Below, piece after piece: positions 26,562 to 35,193 of a DNA stretch of 35,193 bases (the first letter of the stretch is position 1; the number at the start of each line of letters is the position of its first letter). Source of the DNA: Pseudomonadaceae bacterium. GTDB lineage: Bacteria; Pseudomonadota; Gammaproteobacteria; Pseudomonadales; Pseudomonadaceae. Position numbers and translations under genes: made by a program. The DNA lies in contig JAIETJ010000001.1 of assembly GCA_019745275.1 (NCBI GenBank), positions 1 to 35,193 on the forward strand, in the 5' to 3' direction. Under the pieces are notes generated by a model. It saw only the letters and a list, made by a program, of their open reading frames with translations. It did no database searches and was not told the DNA's origin.

Positions 26562-28025
26562 TTAGTTAAACATTCGGCTGAAGAAGCCCGGTTGATCCGC
26601 CGCCGGCTTAGTTTTGTCGGCTATCACCGCCTTGGCCGGCTCTAGGCTTTTGCCCGCACCAAGCAGTTGCACTTGCTCGGCAGCCCGCTTGCCGCTGCGC
26701 AGTGCGCCTTCCAAGGTGCCCGGATAGAGCGCATCGGTGTGTTCGCCAGCAAAGGCCACGCGCTGCTGTGGCTGCGCCCAGAGCTGCCAGAAACGACTCA
26801 TCTGCCCCGGCCCAAAGGCCAAGTAAGCGCCACCAATACCTGCGTCGGCGCTGTACCGACGTATCTCATAGCCGCTGTATGCGCCGCGCGCCTTAGGGTA
26901 AAACGCATGCAGACGAATCAGCACTTGGTCGGCCACTTGGCGGTCGCCAAAGCTTTTTAGCAGACGCGCGTTATCGCCCGAGAGGTTAATCAGCACGTTA
27001 GCACCACCCTTAACGGCCGGTTCAACCCACAGCATACCCAAGCCTTGGTTGCTGAAAATCTCGCCGGTTAAACGCGCCTTGCTGTCCCATACTGGAGTTT
27101 TAAACTTCAGCAGAATCTGGTCACGCCAGCCGTAGTTGGTGCCGTTCAAGGCGGCCTGACGCGGCGCATCCAAGGCTGGCTGCAGTTGAATTTTCGCCAG
27201 GGCACGCAGTGGCACGGCCACCACTACGTAGTCGGCCCGATAGCCAACAGCACCGGCTTTCACGGTTACGCCGTCTTTATCCTGGTTTATCGCCGAGACT
27301 GGCGAGTTGGTCTTAATTACTTTTAGTTGTTTCACCAAGGCTTGTGCCAGCACCTGGCTACCACCGGGCAAGCGCGCCGCCCGCTCGTCATTTTCATTGA
27401 TATCGCGATGCACTCGCGCCTGTTGCACCAGATACAACAAGGACAACCGCGACGGCTCGTCGTAGCGCGCGCGAATACGCTGATTGACTAATTGCCGAGC
27501 CGTAGGCTCCAACTTCAATTGGTCGAGCCAGCCAGAAACATTTCGCTGATCGAGCGCAACCAAGGCGCTGCTGGCCGTAGGCTTTAGCGGATCGGCCATT
27601 GATGCGGCCAACTCGGCCAAGGCTTTTTCATACACCTTGATGCCTGCGGCGGTCGCCGGCTTGGTCTTTTCTAAATCGGCAAAATTAAAGTACTGGCCGT
27701 CAATCAAATAACCCGGCAAGCGCACAAAATCGGGAGCCGCCGATACATTTAACTTAAAGCGCTCAAGGTAGCTATTCAGCACAGGCTGCACCTTCGCACT
27801 GCCAATCCACTCACTGGCGGCCAAACCGGAGCGTCCGCCGACGTTGGCCTTAGCTTCCAGCAAGGTCACTTGCCAACCCGCCTGCTGCAGTTCGTATGCG
27901 GCTGACAAACCAGACAACCCGGCACCGACAACTATCGCTGAAGGCACTTTATCGGCCGCGTGCGCCTGCCCGCCGAACAAACTCACTACCACTAGCGCTG
28001 ATGCGCGCAACCAACCGGCAACCAT
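26562..28025 (-). CDS. Exported FAD-dependent amine oxidase (flavin monoamine oxidase family)
   Basis: This 487-residue flavoprotein has an N-terminal signal peptide (MVAGWLRASALVVVSLFGGQ, cleavage after AHA). Directly after it comes the dinucleotide-binding motif VVGAGLSGLSAAYELQQAGW and the EAKANVGGRSG segment that follows it. The C-terminal FAD contact is FAGEHTDALYPGTLEGALRSG. The family oxidises primary or polyamines, or desaturates substrates. I start at the ATG at 28023-28025 with AGGGG eight bases upstream, rather than at the TTG two codons before. It is divergent from bioA; a functional tie to biotin synthesis is not evident. The substrate is unknown. Confidence 0.9.
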   Translation of the reverse strand: MVAGWLRASALVVVSLFGGQAHAADKVPSAIVVGAGLSGLSAAYELQQAGWQVTLLEAKANVGGRSGLAASEWIGSAKVQPVLNSYLERFKLNVSAAPDFVRLPGYLIDGQYFNFADLEKTKPATAAGIKVYEKALAELAASMADPLKPTASSALVALDQRNVSGWLDQLKLEPTARQLVNQRIRARYDEPSRLSLLYLVQQARVHRDINENDERAARLPGGSQVLAQALVKQLKVIKTNSPVSAINQDKDGVTVKAGAVGYRADYVVVAVPLRALAKIQLQPALDAPRQAALNGTNYGWRDQILLKFKTPVWDSKARLTGEIFSNQGLGMLWVEPAVKGGANVLINLSGDNARLLKSFGDRQVADQVLIRLHAFYPKARGAYSGYEIRRYSADAGIGGAYLAFGPGQMSRFWQLWAQPQQRVAFAGEHTDALYPGTLEGALRSGKRAAEQVQLLGAGKSLEPAKAVIADKTKPAADQPGFFSRMFN

Positions 28026-28179
28026 GTGCAAACCCCTACAGAGCTATCGCTCAATTAAAAACATCGGCGCGCAGGATACGCCAGCCCTCGCGGGCGAGCC
28101 ATACGAATCCGACGCGGTGGCGCGAAACCTGCGGTGCGCATCTGCTAGGCTTGGCCGATTGAACGAGGAACCCACCCTG

Positions 28180-29598
28180 ATGAACCTTAATGAACAGTGG
28201 ATGCAGCGCGATTTAGCCGTGCTCTGGCATCCCTGCACGCAAATGAAAGATCACGAACGTCTGCCGCTGATTCCAATCAAACGCGGCGATGGCGTGTGGC
28301 TGGAAGACTTTAACGGCAAGCGCTATCTGGACGCGGTCAGCTCCTGGTGGGTAAATGTGTTTGGCCACGGCAACCCGCGCATCAATCAACGCATCAAAGA
28401 GCAGCTGGACAATCTAGAGCACGTGATGCTCGCCGGATTTAGCCATGCACCGGTGATTGAGTTATCGGAGCGCTTGGTGCAGATCACTCCTGCCGGGCTT
28501 AATCGGGTGTTTTATGCCGATAACGGCTCGTCGGGCATCGAAGTCGCCTTGAAGATGAGCTTTCACTATTGGCTTAACAGCGGGAAATCAGCCAAGCAGC
28601 GCTTCGTCACCCTGACCAACAGTTACCATGGCGAAACCATTGCGGCGATGTCGGTGGGCGATGTGTCGCTGTTTACCGAAACCTATAAATCGCTGCTGCT
28701 CGACACCATTAAAGTGCCCAGCCCGGACTGCTACCTGCGCCCCGAGGGCGTGAGCTGGGAAGCACACTCGCGCACTATGTTTAGCGCCATGCAGCAAACC
28801 TTGGCCGAACACCACCACGAAATCGCCGCGGTGATCGTCGAGCCGCTGATTCAAGGCGCCGGCGGCATGCGCATGTATCACCCGATTTACCTTACTTTGC
28901 TGCGCGAAGCCTGCGACCACTATGGCGTACACCTAATTCTGGATGAAATTGCGGTCGGCTTCGGCCGTACCGGCAGTATGTTTGCCTGCGAGCAAGCCGC
29001 CATCACCCCAGACTTTTTAGTCCTGTCCAAAGCCCTCACCGGCGGCTACCTGCCCATGGCGGCGGTGCTCACCACGGATGATATCTACCAAGCCTTTTAC
29101 GCCGACTACGCGACCCTGCGGGCCTTTCTGCATTCGCACACTTACACCGGCAACCCACTGGCCTGCGCCGCAGCCTTGGCGACCCTGGATATTTTCCGCG
29201 ACGACAACGTCATCGAAGCCAATAAACCACTGGCCGCACGCATGGCCAGCGCCACCGCACATCTGGTCGATCACCCGCATGTGGCCGAGGTGCGCCAAAC
29301 CGGCATGGCTTTGGCCATTGAGATGGTGCAAGACAAAGCCAGCAAAACCGCTTATCCCTGGCAAGAACGGCGCGGCCTCAAGGTCTATCAACACGCTTTA
29401 GAACGCGGCGCCTTGCTGCGCCCGCTGGGAAATGTGGTGTATTTTCTGCCGCCGTACGTGATCACCCCGGAGCAAATCGACTTTCTCGCCGAAGTTGCCA
29501 GCGAAGGCATCGACCTTGCCTGCCGCACCGGTATCAGCGTCGCGGTTGGCGCCACCTTAACCCCCAACCATCACCCTAACCATCGAGATCCGGGATGA
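28180..29598 (+). CDS. bioA: Adenosylmethionine-8-amino-7-oxononanoate aminotransferase
   Basis: This 472-residue class III PLP-dependent aminotransferase of biotin synthesis uses SAM as amino donor to make 7,8-diaminopelargonate. Distinctive features are [11 protein letters not shown] near the N-terminus, [16 protein letters not shown], the PLP-phosphate loop [12 protein letters not shown], the [13 protein letters not shown] segment, [14 protein letters not shown] with the pyridine-binding Asp, and the Schiff-base lysine Lys284 in [12 protein letters not shown] use the ATG at 28180 with AGGA upstream; the frame is open further 5' without support. It overlaps rsmE by four bases (ATGA). It is separate from any other biotin gene in this window. 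Confidence 0.96.
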   Translation: MNLNEQWMQRDLAVLWHPCTQMKDHERLPLIPIKRGDGVWLEDFNGKRYLDAVSSWWVNVFGHGNPRINQRIKEQLDNLEHVMLAGFSHAPVIELSERLVQITPAGLNRVFYADNGSSGIEVALKMSFHYWLNSGKSAKQRFVTLTNSYHGETIAAMSVGDVSLFTETYKSLLLDTIKVPSPDCYLRPEGVSWEAHSRTMFSAMQQTLAEHHHEIAAVIVEPLIQGAGGMRMYHPIYLTLLREACDHYGVHLILDEIAVGFGRTGSMFACEQAAITPDFLVLSKALTGGYLPMAAVLTTDDIYQAFYADYATLRAFLHSHTYTGNPLACAAALATLDIFRDDNVIEANKPLAARMASATAHLVDHPHVAEVRQTGMALAIEMVQDKASKTAYPWQERRGLKVYQHALERGALLRPLGNVVYFLPPYVITPEQIDFLAEVASEGIDLACRTGISVAVGATLTPNHHPNHRDPG

Positions 29599-30314
29599 GA
29601 CTGTCACGCTTCTTTATCAGCACCCCCTTAAGCCTTGGTCAGCACGAGTTACCCGAAGCGCAAGCCCACTACATTGCTCGCGTGCTGCGCCATACGGTAG
29701 GCGATGCCGTGCAATTATTTGACGGCAGCGGCCCGGAATACCTCGGCCAATTGATCGAGGTGGGCAAAAAAACTGTACGGGTTGAGCTGACCGCGCAATT
29801 GCCCGGCCACGCCGAGTCGCCGCTGCGAGTGCACCTAGGTCAAGGCTTGTCGCGTGGCGAGCGAATGGACTGGGCGATCCAAAAAGCCACCGAACTGGGT
29901 GTGGCGCAGATCACCCCGATCATCAGCGAGCGCTGCGAGGTGCGCCTTAAAGATGAGCGCGCCGACAAACTGCTGGCCCGTTGGCAGCAAGTGGCCATCA
30001 GTGCCTGCGAGCAATGCGGACGCTCGACGCTGCCGATTATTCATCCGCCTATGCTGCTCGCTGACTGGCTGCAAAGGGTACAGGCCGACTTGAAATTGGT
30101 TCTGCATCCGGTCGCAGAGCCCTTGGCCAGCCACGCCAAACCGCAAACGCTGGCCTTTTTAATCGGCCCAGAAGGCGGTTTAAATGATGCGGAAGTGGCC
30201 CAAGCGGTGCGCCAGAATTTTCACGCCGCACGGTTAGGCCCGCGCGTTTTGCGCACCGAAACCGCTGCCGCGGTGGCGCTAAGCCTGGCCCAGCATTTGT
30301 GGGGGGATATGTAA
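29595..30314 (+). CDS. rsmE: 16S rRNA (uracil(1498)-N3)-methyltransferase
   Basis: This 239-residue SPOUT-class methyltransferase modifies U1498 in 16S rRNA using SAM. An N-terminal PUA-like domain (about 1-70, with HYIARVLRHTVGDAVQLFDG) is followed by the trefoil-knot domain with QKATELGVAQITPIISER, ACEQCGRS, FLIGPEGGLNDAEV and the knot-forming LGPRVLRTETAAAVAL. The ATG overlaps the bioA stop (ATGA), implying coupled translation, the same bioA-rsmE neighbourhood seen in pseudomonads as I know it. Confidence is high. Confidence 0.96.
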   Translation: MRLSRFFISTPLSLGQHELPEAQAHYIARVLRHTVGDAVQLFDGSGPEYLGQLIEVGKKTVRVELTAQLPGHAESPLRVHLGQGLSRGERMDWAIQKATELGVAQITPIISERCEVRLKDERADKLLARWQQVAISACEQCGRSTLPIIHPPMLLADWLQRVQADLKLVLHPVAEPLASHAKPQTLAFLIGPEGGLNDAEVAQAVRQNFHAARLGPRVLRTETAAAVALSLAQHLWGDM

Positions 30315-30324
30315 GAAACGCAGA

Positions 30325-30350
30325 GCGGGCAACTGCACAGCAGTGCCCGC
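30325..30350. terminator. Stem-loop between convergent rsmE and chpC
   Basis: GCGGGCA-A-CTGC pairs with GCAGTGCCCGC around a three-base loop, an 11-bp stem with one bulged A, ten bases after the rsmE stop. No T-tract follows on the rsmE strand, so it is a weak or Rho-assisted terminator at best. Confidence 0.45.
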
Positions 30351-30375
30351 CATTGGCCGCATGCGCTGCTTCTAT

Positions 30376-30846
30376 TTAAATCAAGCCAGCATCTGCCAGT
30401 AACTGCTCAAGACCTATCAGATCGGGAATTTTTAGCACGCCTTCACCGATGCTGACGGCATCCAGTTCCAGCGGCGCTAATTGCACATTGGCTCGCGCCA
30501 GGTTGCTTTCTAACTTGATTGAGCGCGGAATGCCCTGCACCAACAAAGCCAAAAACTTTACTTCAGGACGGCCACCCTGGGCGTTAATCACCGCCACGCG
30601 CGTATTGCTGGTGATCTGCGGCGCCCCCCCAGAAGCCGCCTCAAACGACAGCAGTGGCAGACGTAAATCGCGCCAAGCGATCTGCCCAAGCATCCAAGCC
30701 GGCATCCCCGGGGTGGCTTGCGGCGCCCGGTAAGGCAGCAACTCCGCCACCGCCACGTTGGGCACCAATAAGGTTCGATCGCTTAATGGCACCATTAAAC
30801 CGGTGAGGGTGGCGCTGGCGGTGTTAGTAGCTACAGCTTGGCTCAT
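30376..30846 (-). CDS. chpC: CheW-like adaptor of the Chp chemosensory system
   Basis: This 156-residue CheW-domain protein begins its domain with LMVPLSDRTLLVPNVAVAEL and contains GMPAWMLGQIAWRDLRLPLL, the CheW strand pair that docks receptors and the histidine kinase. In Pseudomonas, ChpC links methyl-accepting proteins to the ChpA kinase controlling type IV pili and twitching. I start at the ATG at 30844-30846 with AGGA seven bases upstream; a GTG two codons earlier is less likely. It follows chpB by 22 bp. The assignment is by neighbourhood plus domain, as CheW proteins are otherwise hard to tell apart. Confidence 0.87.
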   Translation of the reverse strand: MSQAVATNTASATLTGLMVPLSDRTLLVPNVAVAELLPYRAPQATPGMPAWMLGQIAWRDLRLPLLSFEAASGGAPQITSNTRVAVINAQGGRPEVKFLALLVQGIPRSIKLESNLARANVQLAPLELDAVSIGEGVLKIPDLIGLEQLLADAGLI

Positions 30847-30868
30847 GGGCACATCCTAATTCGAGTAG

Positions 30869-31888
30869 TTAGCTGCACTGACCGACCAGCCGATTTACCA
30901 AGGCTTCGGCCAACTCACGGGGCGAGCCACCGAACGAGCTATAACCACCTTCGCGCAAACTGTCCGGCATGCTTGAGCAAGCGCAACTGTCGGCACGCTG
31001 GGTCCAAATTTCGCCACCTTGACGACGCACATAAGCCGCCGCAGCGCTGCCATCGCTGCCCATGCCACTAAAGGCAATAACACCGCTCAAGCTGCCAAAG
31101 TGGCGGGCCAGATTAAGCATCATTTGGTCAATCGATGGACTGTAAGGCTCTGGCCAGCCACGATCAGTAATTTGCATCACGCCATCATCGGCAAAGCCCA
31201 GTTCGAAGCTAATCGGCACCACCACCACTTCACCACAGCGCACAGAGTCGCCATGCCGAGCTAAATTGACCTGCCACTGACTGTGCCGACCGACCGCTTG
31301 CGGCAAGCTCGCTTCAAAACTGGCATCGATATGCTGGGCATACACAAAGCCAATCGGCAAGCCGCCGGGTAGCGCATCGAGAAATTCTTTAACCGCCGCC
31401 GGGCCGCCCATTGAAGCGGCCAACAACCACACTTGCTTGGCCGGCTCACCAGCCAGTAACGGCGTATTGGCGAGCGCCTGCGGCAGTTCAAGCCGAGCCG
31501 GGCGCTGAGTATCCAGCAGCAAGCTAGCGAGGCTATTGCCAACCCCTTGCGAGGGATCACCGACCAGCTTTTTTAACTTGCCGAACAGCCGCCGCTCCCA
31601 GCGCGGGTAGTTCTCCGAATGACGCTCAGGGGCATGTCCCTCACCGAACAAAACTGGGGCACTGGCGTGTTCCAGTAGGTTGTCCACCAAGGGTGAGTCT
31701 TCGGTCTGGGCCAAATCGACCAGCCACAGATCGGTATCACACTCGGCCAGCGCCGCCTCATCGAGACGCGCCGGATCGGTGTTTAGCACCACGGTATAAC
31801 CGTTAGCCACTAAGGCCTGTTGCAGCACATGGCGCTGCAGGGATGTATCGGCCAGTACGGCAATGCGTGCGGCAGCTTGTTCAGTCAT
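30869..31888 (-). CDS. chpB: CheB-type protein methylesterase of the Chp system
   Basis: This 339-residue protein has an N-terminal receiver-like domain (about 9-83) and a C-terminal CheB methylesterase domain that would remove methyl groups from a chemoreceptor. The catalytic triad is visible: Ser in LAASMGGPAAVKEFL, His in VYAQHIDASFE, and Asp in FSGMGSDGSAAA. The receiver looks degenerate: a single Asp near the start (VLADTS), an Asp in LVDLAQ, but no recognisable conserved Lys. The start ATG lies inside the end of chpA, overlapping by eight bases, so translation is coupled; a 26-residue extension further upstream lies within chpA in another frame and is rejected. Confidence 0.9.
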   Translation of the reverse strand: MTEQAAARIAVLADTSLQRHVLQQALVANGYTVVLNTDPARLDEAALAECDTDLWLVDLAQTEDSPLVDNLLEHASAPVLFGEGHAPERHSENYPRWERRLFGKLKKLVGDPSQGVGNSLASLLLDTQRPARLELPQALANTPLLAGEPAKQVWLLAASMGGPAAVKEFLDALPGGLPIGFVYAQHIDASFEASLPQAVGRHSQWQVNLARHGDSVRCGEVVVVPISFELGFADDGVMQITDRGWPEPYSPSIDQMMLNLARHFGSLSGVIAFSGMGSDGSAAAAYVRRQGGEIWTQRADSCACSSMPDSLREGGYSSFGGSPRELAEALVNRLVGQCS

Positions 31889-34800
31889 GTTTATTAACCA
31901 GCTGCTGAATCGTTTCGAGCAACAAGGATTCCTGATAAGGCTTACCCAAGTACTCGTTGACGCCAATCGTCATGGCTCGGTCGCGGTGTTTGCTGCCGGT
32001 ACGCGAGGTGATCATGATGATTGGCAAGTCTTTCAGGCGCTCATCGTGTCGCACTAGAGTGGCCACTTCGAAACCGTCCATGCGCGGCATTTCAATGTCC
32101 AGCAACATGATGTCCGGCTTGCGCTCCTGCAGCTGCGCGATGGCATCGACGCCATCTTTGGCGGTCATCACGTTCATGCCATTACGCTCAAGCAGGCGAC
32201 TGGTGACCTTACGCACGGTGACGGAATCATCGACCACCATCACCAGCATTGGCCGATCAGCTTCAATCTCAGCGACCGTCGCCGAGGCACTCGCCAAGCG
32301 CGGTTGCAACTGCGCCAATAGATGCGCATGCAAGACCCGAATGGTGGCCAGCAAATCGAGAATGATCACCACGCGGCCGTCACCGAGAATGGTGGCGCCC
32401 GAAACCCCGTGCACGCCAGCGAACTGCGGGCCAAGGCTCTTCACCACAATTTCTCGCGAGCCCGCCAAGCTATCGACCTGCACAGCGACGGCGTGCTCGT
32501 TAGAGCGCACCAAGATCACCGGCAGTGGCAGACTCTGACCTATCAGCTTTGGCTGCTGACCGTTGTTGAGCAAATCGCCCAGATACTTCAACTCGTAGGT
32601 TTGCCCGGCGTATTCAAACCGCGGCGCATCCGGGCCGTAATAGGCTTCCAACTCATACGGCGAGACCCGCACGATACCTTCGATAGTGTTCAGCGGAATG
32701 GCATACAGGTCTTCACCGGACAACACCATCAACGCGCGGTTAACCGACACAGTGAACGGCAGGCGAATTAAGAAGCGCGTGCCCTCACCAGGGGTCGACT
32801 CGATGCTCATCGAGCCACCAAGCTGTTTAACCTCGGAGTGCACCACATCCATACCGACGCCACGCCCAGAAATTTGCGTTACCTTCTCGGCGGTGGTGAA
32901 ACCGGCCTCAAGAATAAACTGCAAAATTTCGTGATCAGACAAGTCTGATTCAGCATCCAGCATGCCGCGCTCAATGGCTTTACGCCGGACTGCTTCGAGG
33001 CGGATACCACCGCCGTCGTCAGACAGGGTGAGCAGAATATCGCCACCCTCACGCCCGAGGGTCAGGCGAATATTGCCGACCTCAGGCTTACCTGCGGCGC
33101 GACGCACCTCTGCCGACTCAATACCGTGGTCGACTGCGTTACGTAGCATATGCTCGAGCGGCGCGACTATGCGCTCCAAGACCGTACGGTCCATTTCACC
33201 GTCGGCGTTACCGACGACGAATTCAACCTGCTTGTTCAGCTCACCCGCCACCTGACGCACAATCCGCCGCAAGCGTGGTACCAGGCGATCGAAAGGCACC
33301 ATGCGGGTCCGCATTAAGCCTTCCTGCAACTCAGTATTAACCCGCGCCTGTTGCAGCAACAGGGTTTCAGCGTCGCGGTTACGCGCGGCCAAGGTTTCTT
33401 TCAAATCGAGCAAGTCGGAGGCGGACTCGAACAAGGCCCGGGACAATTGCTGCAACTGCGAGTGGCGGTCCATCTCCAGCGGGTCAAAGTCCTCATAGCC
33501 TACGCGTTCAGCTTCTTCCTGATAGCGACTGAGAATTTGCGCTTGAGTTTCGGTATCGAGGCGACGTAACTGATCACGTACCCGGTCAATGGTGGCTTCC
33601 ATCTCGCCGAGGGTGAAGCTGACATCGCTGACCTGCTGCTCAACCCGACCACGGAAAATTGACGTTTCGCCAGCTAGGTTAACCAAGCCTTCGAGCAAGT
33701 CGGCCGGTACTTTCACTAGTTCTTGCGGAGCACGTCGAGATGCCGCCTCGAGTGCGGCCTCTTGAGCGCGACGCACAAACGGCAGGACTTTAGTGACCTC
33801 TACATGGGTCGGCAGGCTGCTGGCGGCAATAATTGGCAGGCTTAGCTCAGCTCGCGGCACATTCACCAGGACTGGCGCGACATCGACTGCCAGGTCGACA
33901 GTTTCCGCCGCGACTACTGCCGGCTCAACCGCCGCACTGGCATAAAGCTGCTGGCGTAACAGCTCAACCTCAGCCTGCAGGGCTTCAAGACCTGAGTGCA
34001 CATCGACAAACAAACTTTCTGGCCAAGGCGCACCTTGTTGCTGCGCCTCGCTTAGGTGCTGCTCAAGATCATGGGTCAAATCGCCCAAGCGTTTCTGCCC
34101 GGCTAGCCGCGCACCACCCTTGAGGGTGTGCAAAATCCGCAGCATGTCGTCGACAGGAGCCTTGTCATTGCCAGCACTTTCCAGTCGCCCAGCAGCGCTG
34201 TCGAACTCTTCCAGCAGCTCGTCGGCTTCTTCCAGAAAAATATCGAGGATGTCTTCTTCCGCAGCCTCGATATGTTCTGCTGGCACGGCAGTCAGATGTA
34301 CGCTGGCCGGCATAATCAGATGTTGCTCAGGGTTGGCCCGAAAACTCTGAATACTGGCAATCAAATCGCTACCAGAAGGCAGCGTTTGTTGATCACGCAC
34401 GGCCTCAAGCATCTGCGCCAAGCGATCGTGGCAACTCTGTAGCAAGCCAAATAACTCTGGGCTAGCTCTTAACCGGCCATTACCCAAGTCTTCGTAGAGA
34501 AATTCGAGTTCATGGGCGAGATCGCCAATTTCACGAATTTCGGCCATCCGCGCACCACCCTTGAGGGTGTGCAGATCGCGCTGTAAGGCTTCTAATTCAA
34601 GGCTGTTGTTAACATCATCCATCCAGCGCTGCAGAGAGGTCGCAGAGCTATCGACAATATCGAAGCCTTCTTCGAGAAATATTTCTACCAGTTCGGGATC
34701 ACGATCATCGATAACTGGCGCCAGCACAACGGGGGCTGGCTCAGTCGGCTCTGCAGCTAAAACCTGCGACTCGTGAGCCGCCGCGTCAAACGATAAATCA

Positions 34801-35193
34801 TGCTGATCGTCTGTCCCGCTCTCAGCCGACTCAAACGAATCAACTGAAGCTTCTGGCAGCAACTCAACCAACAGCGGGGCGTCACCTTCATCGGCCGCTA
34901 GATCTTCGGCCGGCAACAATGTCGTCACATCCGCAACGTCCGCCAGCGGCGAATCAATTTCGGCACTGCCAATCTCAATTGTCGCAGGCTCAACTAACTC
35001 GTCCGCAATCTGCGCAGGCTCAAGCGCAAGCAAATCAACCGATAGGTCTTGCTCCAACTCGGCAACGCTTTCGTCTTCATCAACCAGCGGCGGCAGGTCG
35101 AGCAGTTCGTCATCGGCATGACGCTCGACATCAACCTGCTCGTCCTCATCAATCGTCAGTACCGGCAACTCGACCAGCTCATCGCTTATCGCA
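31881..35193 (-). CDS. chpA: Hybrid chemosensory histidine kinase ChpA/PilL type (C-terminal part, runs off window)
   Basis: About 1,104 residues are present, the frame remaining open at the right edge. From N- to C-terminus I see an acidic linker, a first Hpt domain with the phosphorylatable His codon at 34569-34571 (DLHTLKGGARMAE), and a second Hpt with its His codon at 34128-34130 (ILHTLKGGARLAG). A CheA-type dimerisation helix pair follows, then the ATPase with the N-box in HMLRNAVDHGIES, G-boxes SDDGGGIRL and SGRGVGMDVV, a CheW-like domain and a C-terminal receiver with VMVVDDS, the phospho-acceptor Asp in IMLLDIEMPRMDGF and the Lys in LGKPYQ. The family kinase controls type IV pili and cAMP through PilG/PilH. 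More Hpt domains are expected beyond the window. Confidence 0.94.
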   Translation of the reverse strand, partial: AISDELVELPVLTIDEDEQVDVERHADDELLDLPPLVDEDESVAELEQDLSVDLLALEPAQIADELVEPATIEIGSAEIDSPLADVADVTTLLPAEDLAADEGDAPLLVELLPEASVDSFESAESGTDDQHDLSFDAAAHESQVLAAEPTEPAPVVLAPVIDDRDPELVEIFLEEGFDIVDSSATSLQRWMDDVNNSLELEALQRDLHTLKGGARMAEIREIGDLAHELEFLYEDLGNGRLRASPELFGLLQSCHDRLAQMLEAVRDQQTLPSGSDLIASIQSFRANPEQHLIMPASVHLTAVPAEHIEAAEEDILDIFLEEADELLEEFDSAAGRLESAGNDKAPVDDMLRILHTLKGGARLAGQKRLGDLTHDLEQHLSEAQQQGAPWPESLFVDVHSGLEALQAEVELLRQQLYASAAVEPAVVAAETVDLAVDVAPVLVNVPRAELSLPIIAASSLPTHVEVTKVLPFVRRAQEAALEAASRRAPQELVKVPADLLEGLVNLAGETSIFRGRVEQQVSDVSFTLGEMEATIDRVRDQLRRLDTETQAQILSRYQEEAERVGYEDFDPLEMDRHSQLQQLSRALFESASDLLDLKETLAARNRDAETLLLQQARVNTELQEGLMRTRMVPFDRLVPRLRRIVRQVAGELNKQVEFVVGNADGEMDRTVLERIVAPLEHMLRNAVDHGIESAEVRRAAGKPEVGNIRLTLGREGGDILLTLSDDGGGIRLEAVRRKAIERGMLDAESDLSDHEILQFILEAGFTTAEKVTQISGRGVGMDVVHSEVKQLGGSMSIESTPGEGTRFLIRLPFTVSVNRALMVLSGEDLYAIPLNTIEGIVRVSPYELEAYYGPDAPRFEYAGQTYELKYLGDLLNNGQQPKLIGQSLPLPVILVRSNEHAVAVQVDSLAGSREIVVKSLGPQFAGVHGVSGATILGDGRVVIILDLLATIRVLHAHLLAQLQPRLASASATVAEIEADRPMLVMVVDDSVTVRKVTSRLLERNGMNVMTAKDGVDAIAQLQERKPDIMLLDIEMPRMDGFEVATLVRHDERLKDLPIIMITSRTGSKHRDRAMTIGVNEYLGKPYQESLLLETIQQLVNKHD

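Noticed and set aside
27844..28179. N-terminal extension of bioA
   Set aside because: It runs through the signal peptide region of the divergent amine oxidase gene; [18 protein letters not shown] is the expected BioA start.
34110..34575. Near-identical DNA segments at about 34110-34135 and 34549-34575 suggesting a repeat
   Set aside because: They encode the same conserved LHTLKGGARxA motif of two Hpt domains; domain duplication explains them.

Overview
The window reads as chromosomal DNA of a gammaproteobacterium of the Pseudomonas group (Pseudomonadaceae). The evidence is gene content and order: fbaA–mliC-like–pgk–epd–tktA facing an ArsR/methyltransferase–metK pair, an S-adenosylhomocysteine (SAH) riboswitch in front of ahcY and metF, and a chpA–chpB–chpC chemosensory run converging on bioA–rsmE. 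All of these resemble Pseudomonas arrangements as I know them. Coding density is high. I see no tRNA, rRNA, CRISPR array, insertion sequence or prophage.

Layout. Positions 1–5285 (minus strand) form a central-carbon cluster: transketolase, erythrose-4-phosphate dehydrogenase, phosphoglycerate kinase, a small lysozyme-inhibitor-like lipoprotein and the start of class II fructose-bisphosphate aldolase, which runs off the left edge. Positions 5286–5676 are a 391-bp divergent intergenic region with a dispersed-repeat-like stem-loop and a perfect 21-bp-arm palindrome over the promoter of the ArsR/methyltransferase gene, whose last base is shared with metK. From 7948 to 11150 are a periplasmic binding-protein-like gene, the unusual DNA ligase LigB and a GNAT acetyltransferase. 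Positions 11241–14966 are the most accessory-looking part: a broken cytochrome c'-like copy, two paralogous small DUF6482-type genes with look-alike promoters, an iron-sulfur (6-4) photolyase-type gene, a DUF2256 mini-protein, and then the intact cytochrome c'-like gene. The two cytochrome copies lie in direct orientation on either side.

Positions 15034–18257 hold a MAPEG membrane protein, then promoter, SAH riboswitch and ahcY, a MITE-like inverted-repeat element, and metF. Next come a large exported protein of unknown function with a DUF3142 protein, the DEAD-box helicase RhlE with a long disordered tail, yceI and cytochrome b561 (minus strand), a SulP transporter, an exported FAD amine oxidase, bioA–rsmE, and the chpC–chpB–chpA cluster, with chpA running off the right edge.

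A common thread is S-adenosylmethionine (SAM) chemistry. MetK makes SAM, AhcY removes SAH, and MetF supplies methyl groups. BioA and RsmE consume SAM. Two independent control devices, the ArsR/methyltransferase operator and the SAH riboswitch, appear to sense this cycle. The best candidates for undescribed biology are the self-contained ArsR-methyltransferase/metK control unit, with a palindrome over its -35 box and an apparently leaderless start, and the DUF6482–photolyase–DUF2256 cassette with its repeated TTGTAYA promoter boxes.
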